Shown piece by piece: positions 43,248 to 59,117 of a stretch of 64,000 nucleotides of DNA. This DNA is from Oreohelix idahoensis (lineage: Eukaryota > Mollusca > Gastropoda > Stylommatophora > Oreohelicidae), in contig JAMPIV010010573.1 in the NCBI GenBank assembly GCA_024509875.1, positions 1 through 64,000 of the forward strand. Direction: 5' to 3'. Made by a program: the position numbers and the translations under genes. Under the pieces are notes generated by a model. That model ran no database searches. It saw only the letters and a program-made list of their open reading frames with translations, and was not told the DNA's origin. The first letter of the stretch is position 1. Each line of letters begins with the position of its first letter.

Positions 43248-44388
43248 TGGAATGGACCACACACCAGGAACACAGGAAAAGATGAAAAGAAATACTTTAC
43301 TATATGGTTTGAGATATCACTTAGTATTTTACACACGACCAAATAAATGTATGGAGGCGAATCCTGGACATATAGCTATAACCAAAGAATTAGAGTAAGA
43401 TATATTCACGGTGATCTAGATTGTGTTATTACTGCTATTGTGCCCTGTGCGTCTGCCTGCACTTTGTCTGAAAACTGTCTCACATCCTCTACATCTATAA
43501 TAAAGGGATAGTGATAGAGTATATAGTGGTAAATCCAATATGTTTTAGGTTATATCGTGTCAAATACACATACAAGAGCCAGCCACCATTGAAGGAACTA
43601 CTGTTGTAAGCGCCTTTTGAGTTCAGAGGGTCAGTCACCAAGTGCCTAATGCCTGGAGGAAGTTTGGTTAATCTTTCCTTCCAAGACAAGAGTGGAACCG
43701 GCTTCAATTTAACAGATAAGTAGCGAAACAAGGCTACTGTTTAGAGTACTCTAATTACACCACAATTACAGATGAGATAGTAATCTTTGATGATGACCTC
43801 TGTTTGGGCATGGTTAAAACCAGTATAAACAATCATTCATTAACTGTGAGAACATATAAGTCTTAATAGATAAATATTCTACCACCAGAGGGAGTTCAAC
43901 TAAGAGAGAACTTTCTACACATTTAAAGACTTTTAATTCTTTGGAACTATTTTCAAGTTTATTTATTTAATGTTGTAATAAAATTTTGAGTTTTTTGAAA
44001 GATTGTCAAGCAGAAAAGATTAATTGTAAAATACATTGTAAATATTTACTAGCAGACTTAACTTAAATTATTTAAGTTAAGTTACAGTTCTTGTTGGTAG
44101 ATAGTTTAGATAATACCCCGAGCAGAGCTAATAATAATAATAGTAACATAAACAGTGAAGGATCTGGAGAGGAGCAAGTAGGGACTTAGAGTAATTCATT
44201 AACCATCTTCCCTGGGAACTTATACAGCTTGATTCTACCTTTGATGTCTATACACCCTTACTCTTTTCAGAGAAGGGGGTGTTACTTATAAGGCCACACT
44301 CTAAACTGGCACTATCCTGGTATCACCTGATACAACTTTGTGTCCAGGATACTTAATAAGTTCCATAATAATCAACCTTCTCGTGACA
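43248..44388 (+). repeat. Element 5 5' LTR (family C), 3' half
   Basis: Aligns with 48761-49350 and with 53208-54410 (GGAATGGACCACA, ACCAAATAAATGTATGGAGGC, CCAGGACAAGAGTGGAACC, CTCTTTTCAGAGAAGGGGGT, GGTATCACCTGAT). Ends TCTCGTGACA at 44388. Contains AATAAA near 43342. Confidence 0.85.
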
Positions 44389-44389
44389 C

Positions 44390-44407
44390 TTGGGGCTCGT
44401 CCGGGAT
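44390..44407 (+). promoter_or_regulatory. Primer binding site, tRNA-Pro type
   Basis: TTGGGGCTCGTCCGGGAT lies 1 nt after the LTR end. It matches the well-known 18-nt retroviral tRNA-Pro site (as in murine leukaemia virus) at 17 of 18 positions. Confidence 0.85.
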
Positions 44408-44626
44408 TTCATGTACCACCCTGAAATCTTTTCTTTGAGACATTCAGGTTTATAATATCACTTATACCTTCTGAGTTAGCAGTAGGAGAATAATTTTAAT
44501 AATAAAAATAAAATTTAGTAAAAACTAAATAAACCAAAATTGTGGTGACTGGATACACTGACAGTAGTCCTTAATTGATTAGTGTTGTAGAAATTTTAGA
44601 GAATTTGAGTGTCTGCAAAATATCGT

Positions 44627-45551
44627 ATGAGTATGGCAGACTTGGCAAAGTTTCGATCTGCCGCAGTGCAGTCGGCAAAGGAGTTTGGGTTAAGTGGGGA
44701 GGCTCTTATACAATATGTCACCAATTAGTGTGACACGTTTATAGAAAGAGAAGATAAGAAGTTGGAACCAGAAAGGAAATTACAAATAGAGGTAAAGCTA
44801 AGAAACTGGAAGCTGGGGAGAGAAGATATGCTGCTGAAATGGAGGCTGAAGCTAAGAGATTACAAATAGAAGCTGATAGGGAGGCTAAGAAACTGGAGGC
44901 TGAGAAAGAGGAAAAAGAGGTTGCAATGAATTGAGAATGAAAGAGCTTGAACTTCAAGGAAATGTTACAGGTAATGGGAGTTGTCCAACTACCTCTGACT
45001 CTAGTGCAAGTCAAGGTCCCTCAAATGGAGCTATTAACTTTCACTTGGATCCATTTGTGGAGAAAGAGGTTGAGACTGAGTCTTATCTAAGTAGATACGA
45101 GAGGTTGGCAACTAACTATGGCATAGAGAGGGAACAATGGAGCCTTAAGCTATCACAAGGACTGAGAGGAGTTTTTTATGAAGTGTATGAAAAATTCGGA
45201 AAAGAAGGCCAAGAAGATTATGAAATCTTGAAGCAGGCATTGCTGATTCGATATGAAAAGAACTCAGAATTTTATAGGAAGAAATTCCGAACTGCTAGGC
45301 TACTTTCTGGAGAAACCTACCACCAATTCTCTGCCAGATTAGAAACCTACTTGGATAAGTGGACGGCTCTGGGAAAATGTCAAGACCTAAAGGAAATGGT
45401 CATGACGGAACAAGTGAGAGAGTATATGCCTCCAGAAACGAGAAAATTTCTTATGGAACAAGGTGCAGAGAGATTGAGGGAGATTTTAACAGTTGCTGAG
45501 AGATATCAAGCAGCTCAGAAAGAAATAGCAGGAATTAAGAGCAAACAATGA
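44627..45551 (+). pseudogene. Element 5 Gag
   Basis: Starts MSMADLAKFRSAAVQSAKEFGLSG, breaks at a stop near 44728, then passes through a Lys/Glu coiled coil in shifting frames (44740-44935). From 44936 to 45551 a clean 206-codon frame holds the capsid-like core (FVEKEVETESYLSRYERLA, LKLSQGLRGVFYEVYEKFG, FRTARLLSGETYHQFSARLE). The layout of a coiled coil before the core is like Gag of elements 1-3. Its nucleocapsid (45552-45760) is frame-broken, and no zinc knuckle can be read. Confidence 0.82.
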
Positions 45552-45763
45552 GAAAGTAGTAGGCCACCACAAAACCAGAATGAGTATGATAAAATGGACC
45601 AACAACACAAATACAAACAAGGTTATGACAAACCTAGACCATGGAGACAGGAACCCTCAGGTACAAGATAAGAAACCCTACAGACATTTGCAAACTGAAC
45701 AACCACAATACTTTGGACTGTGGTAAGAAAATCCCTCCATTTCACGCTGCATGACTTATAACG

Positions 45764-46099
45764 GTGGACAAGGAAAGGAAGGAACTGACAGCCAGTCAGA
45801 TAGACCTCTATCGTCCCCCCACCTGTGAAGAAGTAACACGTAATGGCACTAAAACAATGTGCCTGTATGATTCAGGATTGGAATATGACTCAGTCATGAG
45901 TACATCCTTAGTGCACCCTGATCAATACACCACAGAAAAAGTGGAGATACACGGGGCATTAAAGGGAACCGCTACCATGACACTTCCCATAGCAAGGATC
46001 AATGTAAGGACTCGCTACGTGGAAGGAGTGATAAGCGCAGTAGTGAGTGATGATCCTAGTTACCCGCTGGTGATAGGAAATGGATGTCTTCTTGGGTGA
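45764..46099 (+). pseudogene. Element 5 aspartic protease
   Basis: 111 codons with the active-site triplet in MCLYDSGLEYDSV and a second strand LVIGNGCLLG, the usual retropepsin pattern. The neighbouring frames are broken on both sides. Confidence 0.72.
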
Positions 46100-46324
46100 C
46101 CCAATAAAACCTGTTATAATTGCAACACTCCAGACCAGGTCAAGCCCTAGGAAGAAGGAGGGAAGTCCACTAAACATTCATCTGAGAAAGATGAAAAAGG
46201 CCAAAGCTAAAGATAGCTCATTAAAACCTTGCTTTGGCAAATTGCCAAACAGCCATTTAACCCCCCCCCCCCCAAAGAAAGGACAGTTTTATATGAAAGG
46301 AGTTTTATGTGAATGACGGTTTGC

Positions 46325-46445
46325 TTTAAGGAAAGCTGGAGCAGGACCCAATGGGCATGGACAGTTAGTACTGCCATCTGGTTACAGGGACACTGTTATG
46401 GAATTAGCACATGTTGTATCAGACGGTGGACATAGGAAAAACGGT
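46325..46445 (+). pseudogene. Element 5 integrase zinc-domain trace
   Basis: Reads GHGQLVLPSGYRDTVMELAHVVSDGGH, resembling the start of a Ty3/gypsy integrase zinc domain with its two His residues. The CxxC half and core are not found; 46450-46850 has no integrase motif. Confidence 0.55.
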
Positions 46446-46849
46446 ACCACCTGTCAATGGATCTCAGTGCATTATCGACAACATTTTGTTCGGAACACCA
46501 GGAACTGAATAAACACAGAAGTGTGGTTAGTCAGCCACCTTTGATAACGAAACCGAGGGGAACCTTCAAGAAAATAGGTAGTGGAAGATTGGACTGTGCG
46601 AACAATTTGACTGATGCACAGCCAGCTTCACTATATGGCTATTTAAATTAGCATCGGAAAGGGGCACAGGCGACGTTGTTAGTTGACCGACCATAAACGG
46701 TCCATTGGAAGTATTGACACGGACATGGACTGAGATTATATTATAGCAGCTTTACAGGGAGAATTAATTTCTTGGTGCAGGAAAACTTCATTTCCCCATA
46801 TGAATCATATTATCGCACCAGTGAGGTTTTAGCTGAGACAACCCTCTGG

Positions 46850-47110
46850 TGAACATAGACTCTGCCTGGATTACAGGAAATTAAAGGCTATATTAGACTC
46901 ACAGGTGGATCTAAGTAAAGGGTATTACCAGATTCCCGTCATGCCTGAAATCAGACCATTGCTGGCCTTTAGCACTTCGGAGGACACCATGAGATACAGT
47001 ATGTTGACTTTTGGATTGAAGAACGCTTCAAGGGTTTTTCTCCAGGATGATGAGGAAATTACTGGATCCATTACAAAACCAAGCTATCAACCAATTTCAT
47101 GAATGACATC
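46850..47110 (+). pseudogene. Element 5 reverse transcriptase fragment
   Basis: Shows LCLDYRKLKAI, then a jump to VDLSKGYYQIPV (46905) and FGLKNASRVF, where a functional RT has the N-A-P-A-x-F motif. The YxDD site is not readable. Flanked by deletions; a QFH-MNDILIATETF trace at 47090-47130 may be the degenerate active-site region. Confidence 0.75.
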
Positions 47111-47256
47111 CTCATAGCCACAGAAACCTTTAAAGAATATCTATTGTCTCTGGGCATGTTATTGGACAGACTCAGAGAGGTGAAAAGGTAATATTCGTTG
47201 ATAATCAGCAGTTAGACAGGCAGCAGTACCTGTGCTGTTTATTAACACACCATGCG

Positions 47257-47661
47257 GTGGTTAGGAATGATGCAAGCAACATAGGGTTAGGGGCAGCCTT
47301 ATTGCAAAGATCGCTGTCACAACCCGGAGAATTGAACCCTGTTGCTTATGCCAGCCACAAATTGAATAAAGCAAGAAGAAATTATTCCACTATTGAAAGA
47401 GAATGTTTGGCGTTGGTCTGGGCTATAAAGAAATTCCAGATCTATCTTTATGGTAGACATTTCGTGGTCCAGAGGGATCACCAGCCACTGGATTTTCTTG
47501 CTCAGGCTAGACATGGTAACACAAGATTGTTAAGGTGGTCTCTTTTGATCCAACCTTACTCGTTTAATATTGAGTATATCCCTGGATTTCAGAATGTTGG
47601 GGCAGATTTCTTGAGTAGGCACCCACCTGAAGGAAACCAGGAGAGGAGGAAGGAAGAGTAA
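47257..47661 (+). pseudogene. Element 5 RNase H, frame intact
   Basis: 134 codons with all four catalytic acids in their usual settings: RNDASNIGLGAAL, YSTIERECLALVWAI, QRDHQPLDFL and NVGADFLSRHPP. It is followed by 75 bp and the polypurine tract, with no integrase after it. Confidence 0.88.
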
Positions 47662-47757
47662 CCTTCCTATTGGGTGAATGCCTTGATTGTGAATCCAGAC
47701 AGGAAGCTCCACCAGATGGTTCACGCTTTTGATTGGAAAGGGGGGGGGGGAGGCTAT

Positions 47758-48493
47758 TGTCGTGAAACATATTCAAAACCCGTTATTCTTTACCCAAACG
47801 AAACGCTTTACTTTATAAATACTATAGGATAGCCGAACCAATGAAACGCTGTCTTTATTCAGTTGTTTACAAATAACGTTTAGGCATTCAGCATGGCGTC
47901 TCAAATCTGTGCAAACCCGTTGGATAGGCAAGTTAACTACAGACTTATGAGCGAAGTACAGCATGGCAAAGGTCAAGAAATCACACAGAGGAGTGTTTAC
48001 TCTATAAGTCTGTGCAAAGATTTCCAAGAGAATTGCTATAGTAAAGGAGAAATCTCGAGTGAAATGCAACGAGGCATTAGGCAAGTCAGAAATGTTGCTG
48101 TTTAGGCTACGCCTAAAAAAAAACTAAAGAATGTAATATAAAGTCAATTATTTAGATAGATGATGATTATTTCATGGCATATTTTAAGCCTGGGAGGAAG
48201 AAAATCGCTCCAGGAATAAGGAAGATAATTAAAATCTTAGTTTTTCATATTTGCATATCAAGACAAATTATGCATACATTTTGGAAACTCAAGCACACAT
48301 TTCGGCAGTGTTCTCTGTGTCGCCTGATGTGACATATATAAGACTCTGCATCAAGCAAATCGAGGCCATAATGTTTTGAAAATCACAGCGAGCGCAAAAA
48401 GTGTTAATGAAGAATGCCTTCTCCATCTGTATCTGAGAGCAGACCATTATAACCATTAACAGCTCGACTGTATGTGCTTGAGGGTAAGAAAGA

Positions 48494-48585
<92 letters not shown>

Positions 48586-49350
48586 GTATTTCTATTGATT
48601 AATTACAGTGTGCGTTAGGAAGTGTGTAGATGTGTTTGACCTAACGTGTAAATTTCTGGAGGTAAAAGACAAGCCGATATACATTCAAATAATTGAGAAT
48701 GGTTGCAGAAGTGTGTCTATAGTTTTAGAAAAGTATTTAAAGAATTATTTCTTGAAGGAATGGACCACACACCAGGAACATAGGAAAGGATGAAAAGAAT
48801 TACAAACTGTATTGTTTGAGATATCACTTAGTATTTTACACACGACCAAATAAATGTATGGAGGCGAATCGTGGACAGATAACTATAACCAAGGAATTGG
48901 AGTAAGATAATGATCACGGTGATCTAGATTGTGTTATTACTGCTATTGTGCCCTGTGCGTCTGCCTGCACATTGTCTGAAATCTGTCTCACATCCCCTAC
49001 ATCTATAATAAAGGGATAGTGATAGAGAATATAGTGGTAAATCCAATATGTTTCAAGTTATATCCTCTCAACTCAAGTACACATAAAAGAGTCAGCCACC
49101 ACTGAAGGAACTACTGGTGCAAGCGCCTTTTTAGTTCAGAGGGCCAGTAACCAAGTGCCTACTGCCTGGAGGACGTTCAGTTAATCTTTCCTTCCAGGAC
49201 AAGAGTGGAACCGTCTTCAATTTAACAGATAAGTAGCGAAACAAGGCTACTGTTTAGAGTACTCCAATCACACCACAATTACAGATGAGATAGTAATCTT
49301 TGATAATGACCTCTGTTTGGGCATGGTTAAAGCCAGTATAAACAATCATT
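47758..49350 (+). repeat. Element 5 3' LTR (family C), 3' end missing; polypurine tract before it
   Basis: Preceded by AAAGGGGGGGGGGGAGG (47737-47753). Starts TGTCGTGAAACATATTC. Contains the (TA)n array 48497-48584 and then the block shared with 43248-43850. Similarity stops near 49350 (CAATCATTC), about 540 bp short of the expected end. Confidence 0.85.
48497..48584. repeat. (TA)n array inside the family C LTR
   Basis: Same LTR position as the arrays at 52845-53031 and 37644-37723 (after CAGCTCGACTGT). Confidence 0.97.
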
Positions 49351-50408
49351 CTACTATATTATGCATTTCCCTAGGTCTATCTACTCTTAACACCTCTTCT
49401 ATATTTATAGGTAAATTGGATGCCTGCAAATAATCTAACATATACAACACGTACACCTCAGCCTTCCTAAAGACATCAATTCACGCATTCATTCTGCGCA
49501 TTTCCGGTCATAACTCTGTACACCGCGAGAGAAGACGTCATTTTAAACTCAATTTGTCAGTTGAAAATAACTAGCCACTCACGTCTGTTGTTTTTCTGTT
49601 GTCTAGTTTTCTACTTATTTATTTCTTACGAGTGCCCGAAAACATACCTTTATGTTTGTCTAATATTTATTTACTGTTTACAGGCATCGGGTTTCCCTTC
49701 CTTATGTGATATGAAAATAACTATCAACGAAGGATAAATTTAAATTACAGTCTGCACATTCTCTTCTTAAAGTAGTAACAACAAAAGTTAAATAAAGCAA
49801 CAAATGTTAACGACGGCTGTCAGTACATGTTAATGCATTAATTAGCAGTGAAAGTCACCGACAACCAGGATATCATTGTTGTGCCTGTATAGTTGGTGGG
49901 GTGGGGGATGGGTGGAGAGGTAATACGCGTAACTAGAACAAAAGACGAGAAAAAACTTACGTTACTACCACGCGGCCTTCGTCGGGGACAAACTAACAAA
50001 AACAGAAAAGAAAGAGAGAACTGAGTAAAATGAAATAAAGAGAGTGGGACGCGAGACAGCAGATAGACGGTGCGGTCAGAAATTGAGTAGGATATAAGGA
50101 AATGAGGACTGCAGTAAGACGGTGGGGGGGGGGGGGGGGGGGTAATACATCTTACTAAGGCAAAGGACAAGAAAAAAAAAATTACGTTACACCTACAAGG
50201 CCTTAGTTCGGGACAAACTAACAATACCAGAAAGGAAATACCGCGAGAACTAAGCAAAAGGAAATAAGAGAGTGGGTATGTCTGTATAGTACAGTAGTTT
50301 TATCATCAATTACCAGTTGTGAGTTCTTGCTTTTGGAGGCAAAAGTATGCCTGAATAAAGTTTTTTAACATAACCATTTCCTTCAGCTAGGTTCAAGAAA
50401 CTATTTAT
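49351..50408. other. No gene recognised
   Basis: Contains an imperfect direct repeat of about 230 bp: AAAGACGAGAAAAAACTTACGTTAC near 49940 and AAAGGACAAGAAAAAAAAAT-TACGTTAC near 50165, each followed by GGCCTT and CGGGGACAAACTAACA-type sequence. A G-run of 18 lies near 50125. Confidence 0.5.
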
Positions 50409-51813
<1,405 letters not shown>

Positions 51814-52117
51814 TATATATATATATATTTGGAGGTTTTCGTCAGTAAAATATTTTGGAAATCATTCATCAGCGTGTGCAAAGATCGGCAGAGATCTGCA
51901 TATGTTTCTAAATCCTATGCTTCTTTTCTTCTTTGATCCTTAGCCGCCGACCGTCAAAGCAGCCAGTGGGCCATCACACCTGGTGGCGTCTTGTAGGGCA
52001 ACAACAAATAGATTCCACTTTGCTCGGTCGGTGGCCATCCTTCGTACAGTGCCCCAACTCTGGTTCATTCTTTGCATCTCAGCCTCCACAGTCCACCGCC
52101 AAGTTGTTTTTGGTCTG

Positions 52118-54410
<2,293 letters not shown>

Positions 54411-55004
54411 GTCTGCCTCTCTTTCATTTTCCTTCAGGGGTCCATAGCATAGCTGTTCTTGTGATGGCTTCAGGGTCTCTTCTGAGGACATGGCCAGCCC
54501 AGCTCCAGCGTCTGCCAGCTATGATGGTGTGCATGTCCTCTTGCTTGCTCCGAGTAAGCAGATCTTGGTTGGTGATGATATTTGGCCAAAAGATTCGGTG
54601 AATTTTTCTTAGGCATGTTGTGTGAAAAGATGACAATTTCGACATTTCCTTTTCTGTAACTCTCCAGCATTCTGCACCATAGAGAAGCACAGAAAGCACA
54701 CAGCTTTGATATAATCTTAATTTTGTGCTGTGCTGAGAGGACTTCCAGATGTTGTTTAGACTAAAAAAGTACGTTTTTGCTTTGTTCATTCTGTTGTTGA
54801 TGTCTTTGCTTGCTCCGCCGTCTGGTGTTACTATGCATCCTAGGTATGTGAAGGTGTCTGTCTTAGAAAGCAATATTTGTGCCGTGAAAGCTTTGTACAA
54901 ACGTCATTCCAAAATATCAACATAAATACAAACTCTAGCTATTTTATCTTGTTTGCAATATTTTCTGCCTCTTATCTGGTATCTCATTTTGTAACTGGTC
55001 TTCA

Positions 55005-55250
55005 GGTATGCTTTCTAATGTGCTGATGGTCAAGAAAATATGGGCCTAACATCATATTCTCACTATGCCTCAATGGGCGTGTAACGGGATCCTTTCCTTT
55101 ATACTCCTTAACTTCAGGGAAGGCTAAGGGGGCCGGCATGATACTGACCACATCACCCCTAGTGTGCCGATGGTTAAGAAAGTATGGCCCTAACACAATA
55201 TTCTCATTATGCCTCAATGGGCGTGTAACGGGATCCTTAGGGAGCTGAAG
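55005..55250 (+). repeat. SINE-body repeat, tandem pair
   Basis: The unit GATGGTCAAGAAAATATGGG ... CCTCAATGGGCGTGTAACGG occurs twice (about 55024-55092 and 55166-55233), separated by GGGGGCCGGCATGATACTGA. The same order is in the SINE at 63240-63515 (opposite strand). No tRNA head is present here. Confidence 0.75.
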
Positions 55251-55334
55251 AGTTATGAATGAATAAATAAACTCATTCATTAACCTGGCTTCTAAACTAA
55301 ATCCTGAGCCCATTAAAATAAGGAACTGAAAGCT

Positions 55335-55990
55335 CGAACAGACAAACACATTTACATATCTAGGATGCATAGTAACACCAGACGGCGGAACATGCAAAGA
55401 CACCAGTAACAGAATAAGAAAGCCAGAACAGCTTTTGCAAATTTAAACAAAATCTGGAAATCTTCTCAGTACAACACAAACACCAAATTAAGATTATACG
55501 AGACTTGCTTGCTTTATGTGCTTCTGTACGGTGCGGCGAAATGCTGGAGATTAACAGATAAAGAAATGTACAAACTGTTCTTTTCCCACACAGCCTGTAC
55601 AATGAAAATTCTTTGACTTTTTTTGGCCAAATGCCATCAACAACCACGAAAAGCTTGCACGGTGCAGTAAAAAAGACACCATCATTGCGGGCAGACGCTG
55701 GAACTGGGTTGATCATGTCCTCAGAATGGACCCCGACACCTTCACCAGAAACTGCCATGCTATGGACTTCAGAAGAAAGAGAGACAGATCAAAGACAACC
55801 TGGCGGAGAACAGTGGAGACCGACATGCAAAGCATGAACCAGAGTTGGGGCACGGCACGAAGGGAGGCCACCAACCGAGCAAAGTGGAGACAGTTTGTTG
55901 CTGCCCTACAAGACGCTACTAGGCGTGATGGCCACTGACTGCTTTGTCAGTCAGCGGCTCAGGATCCAAGACAAAGACAAGAAGAAACCT
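55335..55990 (+). pseudogene. LINE ORF2 C-terminus (GAAGAA-tail family)
   Basis: From about 55345 the plus strand reads, across frameshifts, the RT end (TYLGCIVTPDGGTC, NTKLRLYETCLLYVLLYGAAKCWRLTD) and the C-terminal block, open at 55726-55938 (MDPDTFTRNCHAMDFRRKRDRSKTTWRRTVETDMQ, ending QDATRRDGH). The 3' tail is AGACAAAGACAAGAAGAA. Closest relative is 51925-54905. Confidence 0.85.
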
Positions 55991-56223
55991 GGCTTGAATA
56001 TATTTTTAAAAGTTCATTTTCTGTAATATGTTTTACTGCAGGCAATCATGATTAACAAAAAAACTCACTCTTAGCTGATGAAAGAAAGATGCAGGTTTTA
56101 TTTTAGTTCTCAGTTAATATTAATCAGAATCGACGTCATTGCACTCCGGGCAAACTCATAGGTGCTCAGTCTCCCTCAGCAAATGTTGAAGGGTATGAAT
56201 GCTAATTGGGGACCTAAGACGCG

Positions 56224-57180
56224 TCAAAAGTGGAATGCAGTCAGCGACCCATAGCTGACTGCTTGCGTCAGGGTCAGCGAACCAGAGCTGACCAAGACCC
56301 TACTCCACCTCCACGTGGTGGTCCTGGAAACAGGCTGCATCACTGCATTCTGGCTGAGATAGTAGAGATCAAAGAGGGAAGTCAAACCCGGTCCCCAAAA
56401 ATGCCGTGCTGAAGTCGGATGTGATGGGCCGAAAGGCGCAGATATCGCAGCTCTGGCGTAAACAGACACAACACAACCAACGTCCTTTTCAGGACGAAGA
56501 ATGCTAATTGTTCCTGTTGCGCACTGGTTGTATACATGCCGGATGCGCCCTCTCATACGTCCATCCCTGCTGGTCTTACGTTTGTAACGAAATTCCAGCA
56601 GTCTTAGCCTTGATGATTCCTCGACTGCAGTGTCATTCTCTATTAGGCGATCATGAATTGCCTTCAGTATTTCTCTCTTATCCATGTTCAATTCACCTTC
56701 TATGGGTGCTCTTGAAGCTAGTATGTCAGCTCTTTCATTGCCGCGTATCCCTGTGTACCAGGACAGTAGATCCATATCAGTTCTTGAAGATTCGATGCTT
56801 CTATGGAGGTTTTCCATTCATGTCGGAGCCAACCATTTTGGACCTTTCGAAGCATGGATTGTGAGTCTGATACAATAACTGCCTTTGTTAATAAAGTCTC
56901 AGACAGCCATCTTAAGGCAGCAGTAACTGTCACTACCTTCATTCTCATACTGGAGGTTGTTATCATGTAAGCCCCGCTTTGTTCTTCGACGGTTTTGCCC
57001 TTTACTCTAGCAGAGAAGCTCCATCCTGATTTATTACTACGGATTAGACCCATCAGTGTAAACAATGGCATCATCATCCCCGGCATTAACATTTACAAGC
57101 TGAGCAATTTTCAGCTCTGCTCTCTCATTGGCCCAAGTTCTGCACTCTCTACCATGGCTGATGATGACTTAGTGCATTGC
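56224..57180 (-). pseudogene. I-like LINE: RNase H domain and 3' end
   Basis: 57112-56700 encodes an RNase H: DDAIVYTDGS with the first catalytic Asp, MKVVTVTAALRWLSE with an altered Glu helix, AVIVSDSQSMLRKV with a catalytic Asp, then, after a frameshift, TGIRGNERADILASRAP with the terminal Asp. 56640-56520 has a C-terminal tail with SGRIRHVYNQ. 56500-56250 is the 3' end, copied at 17786-18030. RNase H after RT is typical of the I group of LINEs. RT itself is absent (5'-truncated). Confidence 0.78.
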
Positions 57181-57211
57181 TGAATCGGTTACGTTTCCTT
57201 CCATGAATCCG

Positions 57212-57350
57212 CACTTACTTACTTAGTCGTTCCCCTTCTACCGTGAGGTGTAGAGATTTGGAAGAGAGAGCGCCAGACTATCCTATCGGCTGTCTTCCTC
57301 CTGGCCTGGTTCCATTCTAGTCCTCGGTCCTTCAAAGATTGTCTAATGTT
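57212..57350 (-). mobile_element. 5'-truncated copy of the RTE LINE
   Basis: Near-identical to 21219-21356, encoding RQSLKDRGLEWNQARRKTAD and the HGRRGTTK end with the same ACTTACTTACTTAG tail. Confidence 0.92.
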
Positions 57351-57439
57351 GTAATCCGTACTGCTCTTCTGAAATCTATTTTTAAGTGTGTTCTGCGCTC
57401 TAAGCACGATTATTGTCATATCCTTTTGTTTAGTCTTCA

Positions 57440-57625
57440 CCTTTCAGCTCCCCAGGGAACAAAGGCCTTTAGCAAACACATGAAAAGTCTTCCAGTCCTG
57501 TGCCATCCGCTCTATATCTTTCCAAGTCTTCCTCGTTATTTTAATTTGTCTCCAGCTCTCTTCTCTTTGTGTTTTTCAGCCTACTTCGTCGTCCTTATCT
57601 TAATCGCTTATAACATGCATAGGGG
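57440..57625 (-). mobile_element. LINE 3' end (CSFGS family)
   Basis: Minus strand reads RKTWKDIERMAQDWKTFHVF and GLCSLGS before a stop; matches 27218-27400. Immediately beyond (57610-57700) is GGGGTGCAGTAATCATATTC, shared with 62680-62760. Confidence 0.72.
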
Positions 57626-59018
57626 TGCAGTAATCATATTCTGTCTTTGTGTCTTCAGAGACCCCCGGGAAAATACACAGGGTATTCCATCATAAAATTG
57701 TTTTTTTTTTAATTCTTGCCTCCCGCAAACTACGTACATTACCGTTAAAAAGAACCCCATTAACATACCAACATTCTACAAAATTGCACTTGTTTCTGCA
57801 CTTCTTAAGACTTGAATTAATATCAGATAGCCAAATGGTATAACAGTCATTATCTTCACTCCATTTTATTTCGGACGGAACACATGAGCTGAAACTGTTG
57901 CTCGCCATTTATTTCTATTTTTAGCCATCCCTTTCACATCTGCCCATCAGATCACCGTTATCCTGCCTTCCTCTTCCATCGTTCTTCTTCAGGTTTGCAT
58001 TGGCCTCCTCACTCTTATATTTCGATGTGGGTTCTGATCAAGGTCGTCTGGTTATACAAGTTGATGAGATGAAAAGGGATTTACATTGCTCTTGCGTGAA
58101 CCCCAGGGTGGGTTAGATCAAATAACCAAGACTCCGAAGTAGCTTATGTGCCGTATTTTGTAAACAGGCAATCTTCGAGTTGCCTGGTCAATGCTCAGAG
58201 ATCGAGTAGCTGCACCAGAGTGGCCCAACATCACGAATACCCCCTGTGATGAAGCATGTTGGGAACGCAGCATTGCACACTAAGCTTGGAGGAATACCTC
58301 AATAATTGGATTTTTTTTCAGAATCATTGGTTTCTAATGATGTCATACCTCCTCCTCCCCCCCATCTCATGGGCAGTGAAATTGGATGGCTAGCCTTCTC
58401 AGATAAGGGCAAACAAACATGTGGTCCCGTGTGCAAGTAGGCCATATGGCCACAGCCCTGGCAACATTTTAAAATAAGGAAACCTACCCACCACAAAATA
58501 TTTATAGAATGTGTGATTCCTTTATATACACATTGCGATACTCACCGGTGCTACGAAGTTTGTGCATTGTGCTGAGACTCTCCTCATGTGATCTCGGAGG
58601 AGATAGAAGCTCTGATGGAGTTGTCCGTGTGCAATGTAGATGGTCCTTGAAACCAAACCAAACCAGTCACTTAATACCTAGACTATGGTTTTTACCTGGT
58701 CAACTGCATGCATGAGCATTCCACACCGTATATATGGTAGGTGAGGAGAACTAGCAAATGGATCTTTGCAGGGACGTGACAATTTCTTGGGAGAGACTTT
58801 TGTGATGAAAAAACGTCCTATTCGTTCATCCAATTTTTCTATCTACACTCCTCTCCATAGTATTCATTAGATCATTCCTTTATTTTTTCCTTTTATCCGG
58901 TCATTATCTTACTTTTACTCCTCTATCTACCGATATTATCTTATCCTCTGTAGATCACACCTCGACATAACCACACGTTTTAGGCTTGAACGTACATGGC
59001 TTGATATCCTTTGATCGT

Positions 59019-59020
<2 letters not shown>
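57626..59020. other. No gene recognised
   Basis: 1.4 kb with short ORFs lacking domains. The first 80 bp repeat at about 62680-62760 (GTGCAGTAGTCCTATTCT ... AGAGACCTCAGGGAA). Confidence 0.5.

Positions 59021-59113
<93 letters not shown>
59021..59113. repeat. (TA)n array, next to MITE
   Basis: Uninterrupted TA run ending where the inverted repeat of the MITE-like element begins. Confidence 0.97.

Positions 59114-59117
<4 letters not shown>

Larger units (their letters stand above)
43248..49350 (+). mobile_element. Element 5: degenerate Ty3/gypsy element with family C LTRs
   Basis: Plus-strand order: LTR (partial), tRNA-Pro-type primer site, gag, protease, integrase zinc-domain trace, RT fragment, RNase H, polypurine tract, LTR (3' truncated). 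RNase H is the last domain before the polypurine tract, and the integrase trace precedes RT, so a Gmr1-like order is likely. The integrase core and most of RT are deleted. Frames are broken throughout except for the gag core and RNase H. Confidence 0.82.

Noticed and set aside
50125..50142. G-runs (50125, 54180, 47740) as functional quadruplexes
   Set aside because: Single homopolymer runs; the one at 47740 is explained as a polypurine tract, the others have no supporting context.
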